Counted from the stretch's first letter, positions 1-8,054 are shown. The stretch is DNA of 32,774 bases from an uncultured Coriobacteriia bacterium (GCA_903831865.1 CAIKZH010000026.1:1-32774); one strand, 5' to 3'. The notes: generated by a model from the sequence alone, not told the origin. Translations and numbers: made by a program.

Positions 1-782
1 AGGCACTCCGAGTGCACGCGCACGAGCACGTCGGGGGTCGATGCCACGTCACCTAGGACGAGCGCGACGTGCGTCTCTCCGTCGATGTCGCTCTCGAATC
101 CATGGGCGGTGAACTCCCCGAACCGCGTGGGCATGCGCACGGTGGCGATCGGGTGCACCAGCTGCTCCGTGGCGCGACGGAACGCGATGAGGTCGGCGAC
201 CGTGACCATCTTCAGCCCGAACTTCTTCGCCACCTGCTCCAGCTGCGGGCGGCGGGCCATCGTGCCGTCGGCGTTGATGATCTCGCAGATCACACCGGCG
301 GGCGTCAGGCCGGCGAGGCGCGCCAGGTCCACGGCCGCCTCGGTGTGTCCCGCTCTGATGAGCACGCCACCGTCTCTGGCGCGAAGCGGGAACACGTGAC
401 CCGGACGAGAGAGCTCGTCCGGGCGGGTCGAGGGATCCACGAGCGCGTGGATCGTCTCGGAGCGATCGGACGCCGAGATGCCCGTCGTGATCCTGCCCTT
501 CGCCCCCACCGAGACGTGGAATGCCGTTCCCTGCTCCGAGGTGTTGTCGGCCGTCATGGGGGGCAGTCGCAGCTCCTCGATGCGGGACGCGGAGAGAGGA
601 ACACAGACCAGCCCGCGCCCGTTGGTGATCATGAAGTTGACCGCTTCGGGCGTCACCTTGTCCGCTGCCATCACGAAGTCGCCCTCGTTCTCGCGATCCT
701 CGTCGTCGACCACGATCAGCATCCGGCCGTCGCGCACCTCGGAGAGCGCCTCCTCTATGGTGGCGAAAGGACTCGCCTCCAC
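1..782 (-). CDS. ribBA: Bifunctional DHBP synthase / GTP cyclohydrolase II (RibBA), 3' end outside window
   Basis: This gene makes two riboflavin precursors: 3,4-dihydroxy-2-butanone 4-phosphate from ribulose 5-phosphate (RibB part) and the pyrimidine precursor from GTP (RibA part). It is absent from the ORF track because it has no stop inside the window. Reading from GTG at 782 gives 260 codons. The RibB domain fills about residues 1-205, with the acidic motif DDEDRENEGD at 26-35, FMITNGRGLVC, and RPGHVFPLRA followed by GHTEAAVDLARLAG. The RibA domain begins near residue 210 and is cut just after RVHSECL, before its zinc cysteines. The start lies 5 nt after the ribE stop, with GGAGG in the end of ribE as a likely ribosome site. 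It is third in the FMN-riboswitch operon ribD-ribE-ribBA; ribH may follow outside the window. The RibB identity is certain; that RibA is complete cannot be seen. Confidence 0.96.
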   Translation of the reverse strand, partial: MEASPFATIEEALSEVRDGRMLIVVDDEDRENEGDFVMAADKVTPEAVNFMITNGRGLVCVPLSASRIEELRLPPMTADNTSEQGTAFHVSVGAKGRITTGISASDRSETIHALVDPSTRPDELSRPGHVFPLRARDGGVLIRAGHTEAAVDLARLAGLTPAGVICEIINADGTMARRPQLEQVAKKFGLKMVTVADLIAFRRATEQLVHPIATVRMPTRFGEFTAHGFESDIDGETHVALVLGDVASTPDVLVRVHSEC

Positions 783-787
783 GGCGC

Positions 788-1459
788 TCACCTGCCCTCC
801 GAGAGCTCGCGCAGGAGATCAGCGAGTCCGCGCTTCGGCGCCGGCATCTCGGTGGCGGGAGGGACGCCCAGGTAGGCGTCCACGTAGCGCCGGACGTACT
901 TCGCGAACATGTCCGCCTCCAGGTTGACCGCCGAGCCGCTCTTCTTCTCGCCCAGCGTGGTCGTCTGCTCGGTCAGGGGCAGGACGGCCGCCGCGAACCC
1001 GTCCTCGAGGACGCGCGCCACCGTGAGCGAGATGCCGTCGACCGCGACGGACCCCTTTTCCACAAGGTAGTCCGTCAACAGCGCGGGCGCGGCGAATCGG
1101 TACACCGCGGAGTTGCCGGCGGTCTGGCGCATCACCAGCTGGCCGACCGCGTCGATATGGCCGGTGACGATATGACCGCCGAGCCGGTCGGACATCCTCA
1201 TGGCCCTCTCGAGATTGACGTGGCCGGCCTGCTTCAGCTGCCCCAGCGTGGTGCGGGACATCGTCTCGCCGCTCACGTCCGCCACGAAGGCGCCGCGCAG
1301 GAACTTCACTATCGTGAGACATGCGCCATCGACCGCGACCGAGTCGCCGATGGCCATGTCGCGGCCGAACTCGGGCGCGTAGACCTCCAGACGCATCCCT
1401 CCCGCGACCCGCTCCGTGCGGGTGATGATGCCCTTGGTCTCGATGATGCCCGTGAACAT
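788..1459 (-). CDS. ribE: Riboflavin synthase, alpha subunit
   Basis: The enzyme dismutates two 6,7-dimethyl-8-ribityllumazine molecules to riboflavin in the cytosol. The 223-aa product shows the expected two lumazine-binding repeats. The first opens with MFTGIIETKG and contains GDSVAVDGACLT; the second follows GGHIVTGHIDAVG and contains KGSVAVDGISLT. The C-terminal tail FAKYVRRYV fits the trimerisation helix. The ORF track starts 14 codons earlier, but family proteins begin at MFTGIIE, so ATG at 1459 is chosen. It lies 1 nt after the ribD stop (TGAGATG), with GGAG a few bases upstream, so translation is probably coupled to ribD. Length is normal. Some databases call this gene ribC. Confidence 0.97.
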   Translation of the reverse strand: MFTGIIETKGIITRTERVAGGMRLEVYAPEFGRDMAIGDSVAVDGACLTIVKFLRGAFVADVSGETMSRTTLGQLKQAGHVNLERAMRMSDRLGGHIVTGHIDAVGQLVMRQTAGNSAVYRFAAPALLTDYLVEKGSVAVDGISLTVARVLEDGFAAAVLPLTEQTTTLGEKKSGSAVNLEADMFAKYVRRYVDAYLGVPPATEMPAPKRGLADLLRELSEGR

Positions 1460-1460
1460 C

Positions 1461-2600
1461 TCAGCTCCGATCCGTCCCAGCCCGGTACGTGCCCTCTTCA
1501 TCCGGACGCCACACGGTCACCGCGTCCGCACCGCAGCGACCTGCGTCCACGACGTGCAGCGGTTTCGCGAGTGACCCCGTGGCCCCATCCGCGCCGAGGT
1601 AGAGGTCCGGCGCCGAGGTTCCCGCCATGCCGCCCCCGTGCACGAGTACGAGTTCGTCTATCAGGGCACCATCGTACAGTGCCGTGAGGAGCCGGGGCCC
1701 GGCCTCCACGAGCAGAGACACGACTCCTGAGCCGCCCAGCACATTGAGCGCGCCCGCGAGGCCATCGGACAGCGCGTATGATCGCGTGTCCACCAGGCGA
1801 GCGAGCATCGGCTCTGTGGGCACACCCTCCGGCGCCAGAAGCGTCACGACTCCGGCGCCGTCGTGCAACATGCGCAGTGACGCGGGGGGCTGTGATGCGC
1901 GACCGAGCAGGACACGGCGCGGCTGCCGTGCAGCCGCCGAGCCGTCGTCACCGCGTACCGTGAGCGCGGGATCGTCGGACAGCGCGGTGGCGACGCCCAC
2001 CATCACCGCGTCCGCCTCAGAGCGCAGGCGCATGGTGAGCGCGCTGGCTTCACGGCCTGAGATGCGGCTGGGACTGCCCGGCACGAGCGTCGAATGGCCG
2101 TCCAGTGACAACGCCACCTTCACGCGCACGAAGGGCGTCCCCGTGCTCGCGAAGTGCAGCCATTCCGTGATGAGTTCGTTGAAGGGCGCGGGGTCATCGG
2201 CGAACTCGACTTCCACGCCGGCGTGACTCAGCATCTCCGCCCCGCCCCGGGCCAGGGTGTGAGGGTCACTCGTGCCGATCACGGCTCGGCCCACGCCCGC
2301 CTCGATCAGCGCGGACGCGCACGAGGGGGTGCGACCCACGTGAGCGCAAGGTTCCAAGGTCACGTACGCCGTTGACCCGCGAGCCGCGTCGCCCGCGCTG
2401 GCGAGCGCGACGGCCTCGGCATGCGGTCCCCCCGCCCTCTCATGCCACCCCTCGCCCACGACACGGCCGTCGCGGACGAGCACACAGCCAACGACAGGAT
2501 TGGGCGAGGTCGTGCCGCGACCGCGCTCAGCAAGCCGGCAGGCGCGCCGAAGGTAGGGGTCGCTCACGGAGTCACATACGTCGCCGAAGAGGCGCGACAT
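1461..2600 (-). CDS. ribD: Bifunctional diaminohydroxyphosphoribosylaminopyrimidine deaminase / reductase
   Basis: RibD performs the second and third steps of the pyrimidine branch of riboflavin synthesis: deamination, then NADPH-dependent reduction of the ribose. The 379-aa protein has a cytidine-deaminase-like N-terminal domain with the zinc motif HAE at 60-62 and PCAHVGRTPSC at 84-94. The C-terminal dihydrofolate-reductase-like domain starts near residue 150 (FVRVKVALSLDG, then SRISGREA). The track start is 17 codons too long. ATG at 2600 follows AGAAGGA by seven bases, and that Shine-Dalgarno sequence sits at the 3' edge of the FMN riboswitch. It is the first gene of ribD-ribE-ribBA, so its translation is probably the controlled step. 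Confidence 0.97.
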   Translation of the reverse strand: MSRLFGDVCDSVSDPYLRRACRLAERGRGTTSPNPVVGCVLVRDGRVVGEGWHERAGGPHAEAVALASAGDAARGSTAYVTLEPCAHVGRTPSCASALIEAGVGRAVIGTSDPHTLARGGAEMLSHAGVEVEFADDPAPFNELITEWLHFASTGTPFVRVKVALSLDGHSTLVPGSPSRISGREASALTMRLRSEADAVMVGVATALSDDPALTVRGDDGSAAARQPRRVLLGRASQPPASLRMLHDGAGVVTLLAPEGVPTEPMLARLVDTRSYALSDGLAGALNVLGGSGVVSLLVEAGPRLLTALYDGALIDELVLVHGGGMAGTSAPDLYLGADGATGSLAKPLHVVDAGRCGADAVTVWRPDEEGTYRAGTDRS

Positions 2601-2610
2601 CGGCCGATCC

Positions 2611-2729
2611 TTCTTCCATCCGGACTGTGACCGTCGGCTCCGGGATCTCACCGGATCGGCCCCTGGTGTGGAGGGGTTCGCGGGCTTTCACCGCCGGTGG
2701 GGAATCTCACCCCGCCCTGAAGAACCTAG
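2611..2729 (-). promoter_or_regulatory. FMN riboswitch (RFN element)
   Basis: The minus strand reads through the conserved RFN blocks in order: CTTCAGGGCGGGGTG, TTCCCCACCGGCGGT, AGCCCGCGA, CCGGTGAGATCCCGGAGCCG, ACGGTCACAGTCCGGATGG and GAAGAAGG. The closing P1 helix can form from TTCTTC on the 5' side and GAAGAA on the 3' side. The 3' P1 strand overlaps the ribD ribosome-binding site (AGAAGGA). FMN binding would therefore hide the start region, which points to translational control. No separate terminator hairpin lies between aptamer and ribD. FMN riboswitches repress riboflavin genes when FMN is plentiful; that part is family knowledge. Confidence 0.97.
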
Positions 2730-2735
2730 GCGCAC

Positions 2736-2741
2736 AGTCTA
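2736..2741 (-). promoter_or_regulatory. Possible -10 box (TAGACT) for the ribD transcript
   Basis: TAGACT on the minus strand matches the sigma-70 -10 consensus at four of six positions and lies just upstream of the FMN aptamer. No good -35 is visible at 16-18 nt; that stretch is the arm of a GC-rich hairpin. It is offered only as a candidate for separating rib transcription from the rpe operon. Confidence 0.25.
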
Positions 2742-2748
2742 CCAGCAT

Positions 2749-2779
2749 CCGGGTCCGGACGCCCGCCACCCGGACCCGG
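2749..2779 (-). terminator. Perfect 10-bp GC hairpin between the 64-aa membrane protein and ribD
   Basis: On the minus strand CCGGGTCCGG and CCGGACCCGG form a perfect 10-bp stem around an 11-nt loop. It begins 3 nt after the stop of the upstream small gene and ends before the FMN aptamer, where a terminator for the aro-to-rpe operon would be expected. There is no U-run after it, so it is not a classical intrinsic terminator. It could be a U-less terminator, a 3'-end stabiliser, or a Rho-associated structure. Confidence 0.4.
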
Positions 2780-2782
2780 CGT

Positions 2783-2977
2783 CTACCGCCGCGCCACCAG
2801 CCAGAGCACGATGACGACGGCGAGTACGATGCCGGCGACCACGACGAACCGCACCCCCAAGTCCGCGAAGAACTGGCGCCACGTCATGTCCCGCATCCTC
2901 GCGCGACGCCGTGCCGCCCTCTGCAGGAACGTCTCCGAGGGTCTGCGCGCCGCCCTGCCCTCGCCGGGAGACTTCAC
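2783..2977 (-). CDS. Small single-pass membrane protein, 64 aa, function unknown
   Basis: I do not recognise this protein. It starts at GTG overlapping the rpe stop in a GTGA junction, a pattern shared with many real junctions in this window, and ends at TAG 2785-2783. About 37 residues are polar and strongly basic (RAARRRARMRDM), followed by a hydrophobic helix near residues 42-62 (VVVAGIVLAVVIVLWLV) and a short basic end ARR. This predicts one membrane span near the C-terminus. The track shows it only as the tail of a 209-aa out-of-frame ORF, MRDMTWRQFF being its recognisable middle; an internal ATG start there would give a shorter form. It is the last gene before the rib promoter region. 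Translational coupling supports it; no function can be assigned. Confidence 0.6.
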   Translation of the reverse strand: MKSPGEGRAARRPSETFLQRAARRRARMRDMTWRQFFADLGVRFVVVAGIVLAVVIVLWLVARR

Positions 2978-3648
2978 CGCGCGGCTGTCTCCGCGGCCGC
3001 GCGGACCGCGTGCAGACCAGCCGCCGGGTCGGCGACTCCGAAGATCGCGTTGCCGGCCACGAGCACTCGCGCGCCTGCTCGGACGACCAGGGGAGCCGTC
3101 GCCTCGTCGATGCCCCCGTCGACCTCGATCAGCGCATGCCCGCCCGCCCCGTGGACCATCGCAGCGACCCGGGACACCTTGTCCACGGACGAGGGGATGA
3201 ACGCCTGCCCACCGAACCCGGGGTTCACGCTCATCACCAGTACGAGATCGAGCTCCCCGATCACCTCGGTCAGAAGTTCCGGTGGCGTCGCCGGGTTGAG
3301 GGCGACCCCGGCACGTGCGCCGTATGCCTTGATCCTCTGCACCACCCGATGCAGGTGGTCGCAGGCCTCGACATGCACGGTCACCCACTGCGCACCCGCG
3401 TCGAGGTACCAATCGACCGTGGTGTCCGCGTCGTCGATCATGAGGTGGACGTCGAGAGGCACGGTCGCGATGCGCGACAGCGCACGGATCACCGGTGGTC
3501 CGATGGTCAGGTTCGGCACGAAGTGCCCGTCCATCACGTCGACGTGGATGGCGTCAGCCCCCGCCTGCTCGACGGCCGCCACGCCGTCGGCCAGGCGCGC
3601 GAAGTCCGCGGACAGGACCGACGGCGCGATCAGGATGGGTCCAGGCAC
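2974..3648 (-). CDS. rpe: Ribulose-phosphate 3-epimerase
   Basis: The enzyme interconverts ribulose 5-phosphate and xylulose 5-phosphate in the pentose phosphate pathway. The 224-aa protein has the TIM-barrel signatures APSVLSADF near the N-terminus, HVDVMDGHFVPNLTIGP, HLMIDD, VNPGFGGQAFI and EVDGGI, supplying the metal-binding His/Asp residues and the catalytic Asp pair. The start is GTG at 3648, preceded by GAAGGGG and 15 nt after the gpsA stop. Length is typical. It follows gpsA and lies upstream of the rib operon; ribulose 5-phosphate is also the RibB substrate, a metabolic link although the rib genes have their own riboswitch. Confidence 0.97.
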   Translation of the reverse strand: MPGPILIAPSVLSADFARLADGVAAVEQAGADAIHVDVMDGHFVPNLTIGPPVIRALSRIATVPLDVHLMIDDADTTVDWYLDAGAQWVTVHVEACDHLHRVVQRIKAYGARAGVALNPATPPELLTEVIGELDLVLVMSVNPGFGGQAFIPSSVDKVSRVAAMVHGAGGHALIEVDGGIDEATAPLVVRAGARVLVAGNAIFGVADPAAGLHAVRAAAETAAR

Positions 3649-3663
3649 GCTCTACGCCCCTTC

Positions 3664-4683
3664 TCAGTCGTCGACGAGCCCGATGCCGTGCAGCTCGTCC
3701 CGCGCCTCGCGTCCCAGCAGGGCACCTTCGGCCTGTGTCACCGGCACCGACTCGTACAGGATCGCCCGCACCTCGTGGGTGATGGGCAGCTCCACTCCGA
3801 CTCTCCTGCCCAGCTCCTCGATCGAGATGCACGCGAATGCACCCTCTGCCACCATCTCGGTGGTCCCGCGGTATCCCTCGAGGGTGCCGCCGCGCCCCAC
3901 GAACTCGCCGAGCGCGCGATTGCGTGAGTTGCGGGAGGTGCACGTGGCGATGAGGTCGCCGACGCCCGCCAGGCCCATGTACGTCAGTGGGTTGGCGCCC
4001 ATCGCGTGCCCGAGCCGGCTCATCTCGGCGAGCCCGCGGGTCATGAGGGTCGCCTTCGTGTTGTCCCCGTAGCCGAGCCCGTCCGACATCCCGGCAGCCA
4101 CCGCAATCACGTTCTTGCTCGCGCCTGCGAGCTCCACGCCCACGACGTCGGCGTTGGTGTACACCCGGAAGAAGGACGTCGAGAAGATGTCCTGGAACAG
4201 CCGGCCCACGCGGTCCACATAGGCGGCGACGACCGTGGCCGAGGGGATCCCGCGCCCCACCTCTTCGGCATGGTTCGGCCCCGAGAGACCGGCGAGCCGC
4301 GAACGGTTGCCGAGCACATCCTCCAGGACCTCGGTCATGAGCATGAGCGTGTCGCTCTCGACGCCCTTGGAAAGGACGACGACAGGGACGTCCGGCCCGA
4401 GGTGTGGCCGCATCGACTCGGCTGTCGCGCGCACCCCTATGCTCGGCGTGACCATGACCACCGCGTCCGCCCCGTCGAGGGCCTCCGCCACATCGGCGGT
4501 CGCACGGACCGTGTCAGGAAGGACGACCGCGCTCATGTAGATCGGATTGTGGCGTGAGGTGTTGATCGCTTCGGCCACGTCGTGCTCGCGGGACCAGAGT
4601 TGGATCCGGTGGCCCTTCTCGCCGAGCATCCAGGAGACCGACGTGCCCCACGACCCGGCTCCGATGACGGCGACCGTGCTCAT
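3664..4683 (-). CDS. gpsA: NAD(P)-dependent glycerol-3-phosphate dehydrogenase
   Basis: GpsA reduces dihydroxyacetone phosphate to sn-glycerol 3-phosphate, the backbone for phospholipids. The 339-aa product has the dinucleotide motif GAGSWG at 8-13, a SKGVE segment near 105-109, the SGPNHAEEV segment near 134-142, and the catalytic lysine in AGASKNVIAVAAG (K190) followed by GDNTKATLMTRG. Its ATG overlaps the plsY stop as ATGA, so the acyltransferase that consumes its product is translationally coupled to it. It is part of the der-plsY-gpsA block. Length and motifs are complete. Confidence 0.97.
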   Translation of the reverse strand: MSTVAVIGAGSWGTSVSWMLGEKGHRIQLWSREHDVAEAINTSRHNPIYMSAVVLPDTVRATADVAEALDGADAVVMVTPSIGVRATAESMRPHLGPDVPVVVLSKGVESDTLMLMTEVLEDVLGNRSRLAGLSGPNHAEEVGRGIPSATVVAAYVDRVGRLFQDIFSTSFFRVYTNADVVGVELAGASKNVIAVAAGMSDGLGYGDNTKATLMTRGLAEMSRLGHAMGANPLTYMGLAGVGDLIATCTSRNSRNRALGEFVGRGGTLEGYRGTTEMVAEGAFACISIEELGRRVGVELPITHEVRAILYESVPVTQAEGALLGREARDELHGIGLVDD

Positions 4684-5357
4684 CCGCGATCCCCTCCGTC
4701 GTCACGCTCGTTCGCTGTCCCCTTCCGTCTGCCTATCGTAATCCTGGGCTCCTCACCACGCAGCAGCCGACGGATGTTGCCGCGATGCGCCCAGAGCACG
4801 AACGGCAGAGCCACCCCGGCGAAAGCGAGCAGGACGGGGCGACCCGGGTAGAGCACAGCGACCGCGACCGGGAAGACGACAGCCGCAAGGATGGAGCCGA
4901 CGGACACGATGCGCAGTGTGAGCGCCGTGCCTGTGAAGACCGTGAGCAGCACCAGTGAGGCCCACGGCATGATGACAGCGGTCGCGCCACCCGCCACCGA
5001 GATGCCCTTTCCCCCTCGGAAGCGCAGGAAGGGCGAGAACACATGCCCGGCCATCGCGGCGAGTCCCGCGGCGATCGCGAGCAGATCGGACCCGTTCTGA
5101 CTCCACGCCGCGGGCGCGACCAGGCGGGCCGCGCCCACCGCCACAGCGCCTTTCGCGATATCGAGCAGCGCCACCGTCAGGCCCGTCTTCCAGCCGAGGT
5201 TGCGATAGACGTTCGTGGCCCCCGTGCCGCCCGACCCGAGCGTCTGGATGTCCACGCCGTGCACGCCCCGTCCGAAGATCACGCCGAAGGGGACGCCGCC
5301 GACGAGATACCCGGCGGCGACGCACACGACCGTTCTCCAGAGTATGTCGAGGAACAC
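4680..5357 (-). CDS. plsY: Glycerol-3-phosphate acyltransferase PlsY (acyl-phosphate dependent)
   Basis: PlsY is an integral membrane enzyme that transfers the acyl group from acyl-phosphate to glycerol 3-phosphate, giving lysophosphatidic acid. The 225-aa protein shows the family motifs SGGTGATNVYR near 42-52 and FRGGKGISVAGG near 113-124, plus several hydrophobic segments (VCVAAGYLVGGVPFGVIF, LVLLTVFTGTALTLRIV, LAAVVFPVAVAVLY). The C-terminus is basic (GRRKGTANERDD). The start is GTG at 5357, 4 nt after the der stop, with AGAGGGA upstream. The next gene gpsA supplies its substrate, and plsC upstream carries out the following acylation. Confidence 0.96.
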   Translation of the reverse strand: MFLDILWRTVVCVAAGYLVGGVPFGVIFGRGVHGVDIQTLGSGGTGATNVYRNLGWKTGLTVALLDIAKGAVAVGAARLVAPAAWSQNGSDLLAIAAGLAAMAGHVFSPFLRFRGGKGISVAGGATAVIMPWASLVLLTVFTGTALTLRIVSVGSILAAVVFPVAVAVLYPGRPVLLAFAGVALPFVLWAHRGNIRRLLRGEEPRITIGRRKGTANERDDGGDRG

Positions 5358-5361
5358 GTGA

Positions 5362-6669
5362 TCAGTCCCTCTGCCGGAACTTCAGCGTCACCGGCGTTCC
5401 CGTGAGGTCGAACGACTCACGCAGGCGGTTCTCCAGATACCGTCGGAAGTTGTCGTCTGCCAGCTTCGGGTGGTTGGCAAAGAACGTGAAGACGGGTGGC
5501 GCCTCCCCTGTCTGCGTGCCGTACTTCACCCGGAGCTGCGCTCCCCCGCGGCTCACGGTGTGCCCCGTCTCCCGCAGGTCGGAGAGGAAGCGGTTGAGCG
5601 CGCTCGTCGAGAGCTTGCGCGTGAAGGAAGCGTAGACGGTGTCGACCGCGTCGAAGATGCGCGAGACGCCGCGCCCGGTGAGGGCTGAGACCCGCAGCAC
5701 CGGCGCGTAGTGTACGAAGCCGAGCTTGTCGGGGACGAGTTCCTCGATGCGTCCGCGAGCCTCGTCGTCCGCCAGCAGGTCCCACTTGTTGAGCAGCACG
5801 ACCATCGCGCAGCCACGCTCGCGGGCAAAGCGCGCGACTCTCTGATCCCCGTCGGTCACGCCTTCGGACACATCCACCACCAGCAGCGCGACGTCCGCGC
5901 GGTCGATCGCTCTCATGGCGCGCACGAAGCTGTAGTACTCCACCGACTCATCGATGCGGGACTGCCGCCGCAGGCCGGCGGTGTCCACCAGCCGATAGCT
6001 GACGGAATCGCGCTCCACCACGGTGTCGATCGAGTCTCGAGTGGTCCCCGGCACACCGCTCACGATGGAACGCTCGGCACCGATGAGGCGGTTGAAGACG
6101 GAGCTCTTGCCGGCATTGGGGCGACCGATGATGGCGACGCGCACCTCGCCCCGCTCGGGCTCCGGCTGCGCCTCCGGGAAGACCGCCACGAGTTCGTCGA
6201 GAAGGTCGCCGGTGCCGTGACCGTGCAGGGCGGAGATCGCCCAGGGCTGACCGAGCCCCAGTGCCCAGAACTCGTGGATGACGGACTCGTCCCCCGGGGT
6301 GTCGGCCTTATTGACGACGAGGAAGACCGGCCGCTCGCTGCGCTGCAGGATCCGCGCGACATCCTCGTCGCCCGATGTGACCCCTGTCTTGCCGTCGACG
6401 ACGAACAGGACCGCGTCGGCCTCCTCAGCCGCGATGATGGCCTGCTCGCGGATGGAATCGCCGAAGTCGTCGTCGGAACCGGTCTCGATGCCGCCGGTAT
6501 CGACGAGCATGAAGTCGCGCCCGTTCCAGTCGGTGCGATGGTAGCTGCGATCGCGCGTGACGCCGCGCATCGCGTGGACGATCGCGTCCTGCCCCTGCAC
6601 GAGGCGGTTCACGAGAGTGGACTTGCCGACGTTGGGACGGCCCACGACGGCGACGATCGGAAGCGACAT
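5362..6669 (-). CDS. der: Ribosome-assembly GTPase Der (EngA)
   Basis: Der has two tandem GTPase domains and acts in late 50S subunit assembly. The 435-aa product has the first G1 loop GRPNVGKS at 10-17, G3 DTGG and G4 NKAD at 120-123; the second has GRPNAGKS at 182-189, DTAG and NKWD at 294-297. The C-terminal KH-like domain follows (SRGGAQLRVKYGTQTG, then PPVFTFFANHP). The track begins at GTG 6678, overlapping the upstream stop by 4 nt; ATG at 6669 matches the usual family N-terminus MSLPIVAVVG and is preferred, though neither has a strong Shine-Dalgarno. It lies next to a DUF512 radical-SAM-like gene, an arrangement I recall from many Firmicutes. Confidence 0.97.
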   Translation of the reverse strand: MSLPIVAVVGRPNVGKSTLVNRLVQGQDAIVHAMRGVTRDRSYHRTDWNGRDFMLVDTGGIETGSDDDFGDSIREQAIIAAEEADAVLFVVDGKTGVTSGDEDVARILQRSERPVFLVVNKADTPGDESVIHEFWALGLGQPWAISALHGHGTGDLLDELVAVFPEAQPEPERGEVRVAIIGRPNAGKSSVFNRLIGAERSIVSGVPGTTRDSIDTVVERDSVSYRLVDTAGLRRQSRIDESVEYYSFVRAMRAIDRADVALLVVDVSEGVTDGDQRVARFARERGCAMVVLLNKWDLLADDEARGRIEELVPDKLGFVHYAPVLRVSALTGRGVSRIFDAVDTVYASFTRKLSTSALNRFLSDLRETGHTVSRGGAQLRVKYGTQTGEAPPVFTFFANHPKLADDNFRRYLENRLRESFDLTGTPVTLKFRQRD

Positions 6670-6674
6670 GAGGA

Positions 6675-8054
6675 TCACCCGCCGGTGGTGTGAGAGGTGA
6701 GCGAGACGAGCGCGGCAGCGAGACCCGCGGCGTCGGATGATACCAGACGGACGTCCGCCCCCGCTTGTTCGACCACGTCCTGGAGGCGCAGGTCGTCCAT
6801 GAAGAGCCCCTCGTCGTTGGTGGCGAGGTCAGGGACGAGGTAGGTCGCGGGCGCACTTCCGCGCGGCAGCGCAGCGCGGTCGCGGGCGATCGCGCTCGCG
6901 ATGTCCGTACCCGCCAGCAATCCCGCGACGCCCACGTTCCCGCCCAGCAGCGCGTTCGCGACACACAGCACACGAACGGTGACCCCGAACACATCCAGCG
7001 ACGACGTGAGCCTGCCGAGCACCGGCGCAAAGAACTCGCCTGAGACGAGGACCACGTTCACGGCACGTCCGCCCGGGCGTGAGGTCTGCCCCGCCTCGGG
7101 ACCTCCTGCGACTTCCTCGGCGAGCTCGTCGATGAACGCACGGACCATCCCGATGCCATTCTCGAACTGCGGGAAGCCGTCGTAGTCCGCGGCCGCGGGC
7201 AGTTCACCTCCAGCGAGCAGGTGGAACTCGTCAGCGGCGTGGACCCAGTGCTCGCCACGCTCATCGAACATCCGGGTCCGCCACGGGGCTATCTGATCGA
7301 GCACCGCGCGCGCGTCCCCGGCGCTCGCGAAGGTGCTCAGCCGACGCCTCTGGTACCGGGTCACGCCGACCGGGACGAGGCCGACCGAGAGCACGCCTTC
7401 GCGCCGCGCCAGCCACCCGAGGGTGCGCTCCAGGACAGGGCCGTCGTTGAGCCCCCGCACGAGCACGACCTGCACGTGGGTCTCTATCCCTGCTGCGGCC
7501 AACTCGTCGAACCGCGCGAGTGCCTCGTCATCGATCGTCGGGCACAACAGCGCGCGACGCACGTCGGGGTCCACAGCGTGGAGGGAGACGTAGAGCGGGC
7601 TCAGCCTCTGCTCCACGATGCGATCCATATCAGCGTCGCTGAGGTTCGTGAGCGTGATGAAGTTGCCGGCCAGGAACGAGAGTCGGAAGTCGTCGTCACG
7701 AACGCGCAGCGACGGTCGCATCCCTGGGGGCAGCTGGGCGACGAAGCAGAACGCGCATGCGTTGTCGCACTGACGCACACCATCGAACACGACGCCATCG
7801 AATGTGAGCCCCCACCCCTCGCCGAGCGAACGGCGGAGGGTGACCTCGCGCGCGTCTCTCCCGGCCGCGGGCTCCAGCACAAGACGGACGCTGTCGCTGT
7901 CCGCGATCCACATCCAGTCGATCACGTCGCGAACGCTCTGCCCGTCGGCGGTCGCGATCGTCTCTCCCGCGCGCAAGCCGCAACGCGCCGCGGCGCCGTG
8001 GGGTTCGACCGCCGAGATGCGGGCGCCAGCGGTCGCCTCAGTCGGATACGTCAT
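6675..8054 (-). CDS. DUF512 protein: PDZ domain plus radical-SAM-like Fe-S domain
   Basis: The biochemical function of this family is not established as far as I know. The 459-aa protein begins with a PDZ-like segment (residues about 8-60: ISAVEPHGAAARCGLRAGE, then DWMWIADSD). A cysteine cluster CDNACAFC at 96-103 follows, with CX3CX2C spacing as in radical SAM enzymes, then LSFLAGNFITLTNL and VSLHAVDPDVRRALL, which resemble barrel strands of that superfamily. The DUF512 C-terminal part contains NGIGMVRAFIDEL and ends near TSHTTGG. The start chosen is ATG 8054 with GAGGCG upstream; it overlaps ispH by 17 nt, while the track's extra 15 residues are low-complexity Arg/Ser. The neighbour der suggests, but does not prove, a link to ribosome or translation. 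Confidence 0.9.
   Translation of the reverse strand: MTYPTEATAGARISAVEPHGAAARCGLRAGETIATADGQSVRDVIDWMWIADSDSVRLVLEPAAGRDAREVTLRRSLGEGWGLTFDGVVFDGVRQCDNACAFCFVAQLPPGMRPSLRVRDDDFRLSFLAGNFITLTNLSDADMDRIVEQRLSPLYVSLHAVDPDVRRALLCPTIDDEALARFDELAAAGIETHVQVVLVRGLNDGPVLERTLGWLARREGVLSVGLVPVGVTRYQRRRLSTFASAGDARAVLDQIAPWRTRMFDERGEHWVHAADEFHLLAGGELPAAADYDGFPQFENGIGMVRAFIDELAEEVAGGPEAGQTSRPGGRAVNVVLVSGEFFAPVLGRLTSSLDVFGVTVRVLCVANALLGGNVGVAGLLAGTDIASAIARDRAALPRGSAPATYLVPDLATNDEGLFMDDLRLQDVVEQAGADVRLVSSDAAGLAAALVSLTSHTTGG

Noticed and set aside
2372-4072. 566-aa plus-strand ORF spanning ribD, the FMN riboswitch, rpe and gpsA
   Set aside because: It crosses an obvious riboswitch and several real genes on the other strand; Arg/Pro/Ser-rich shadow.
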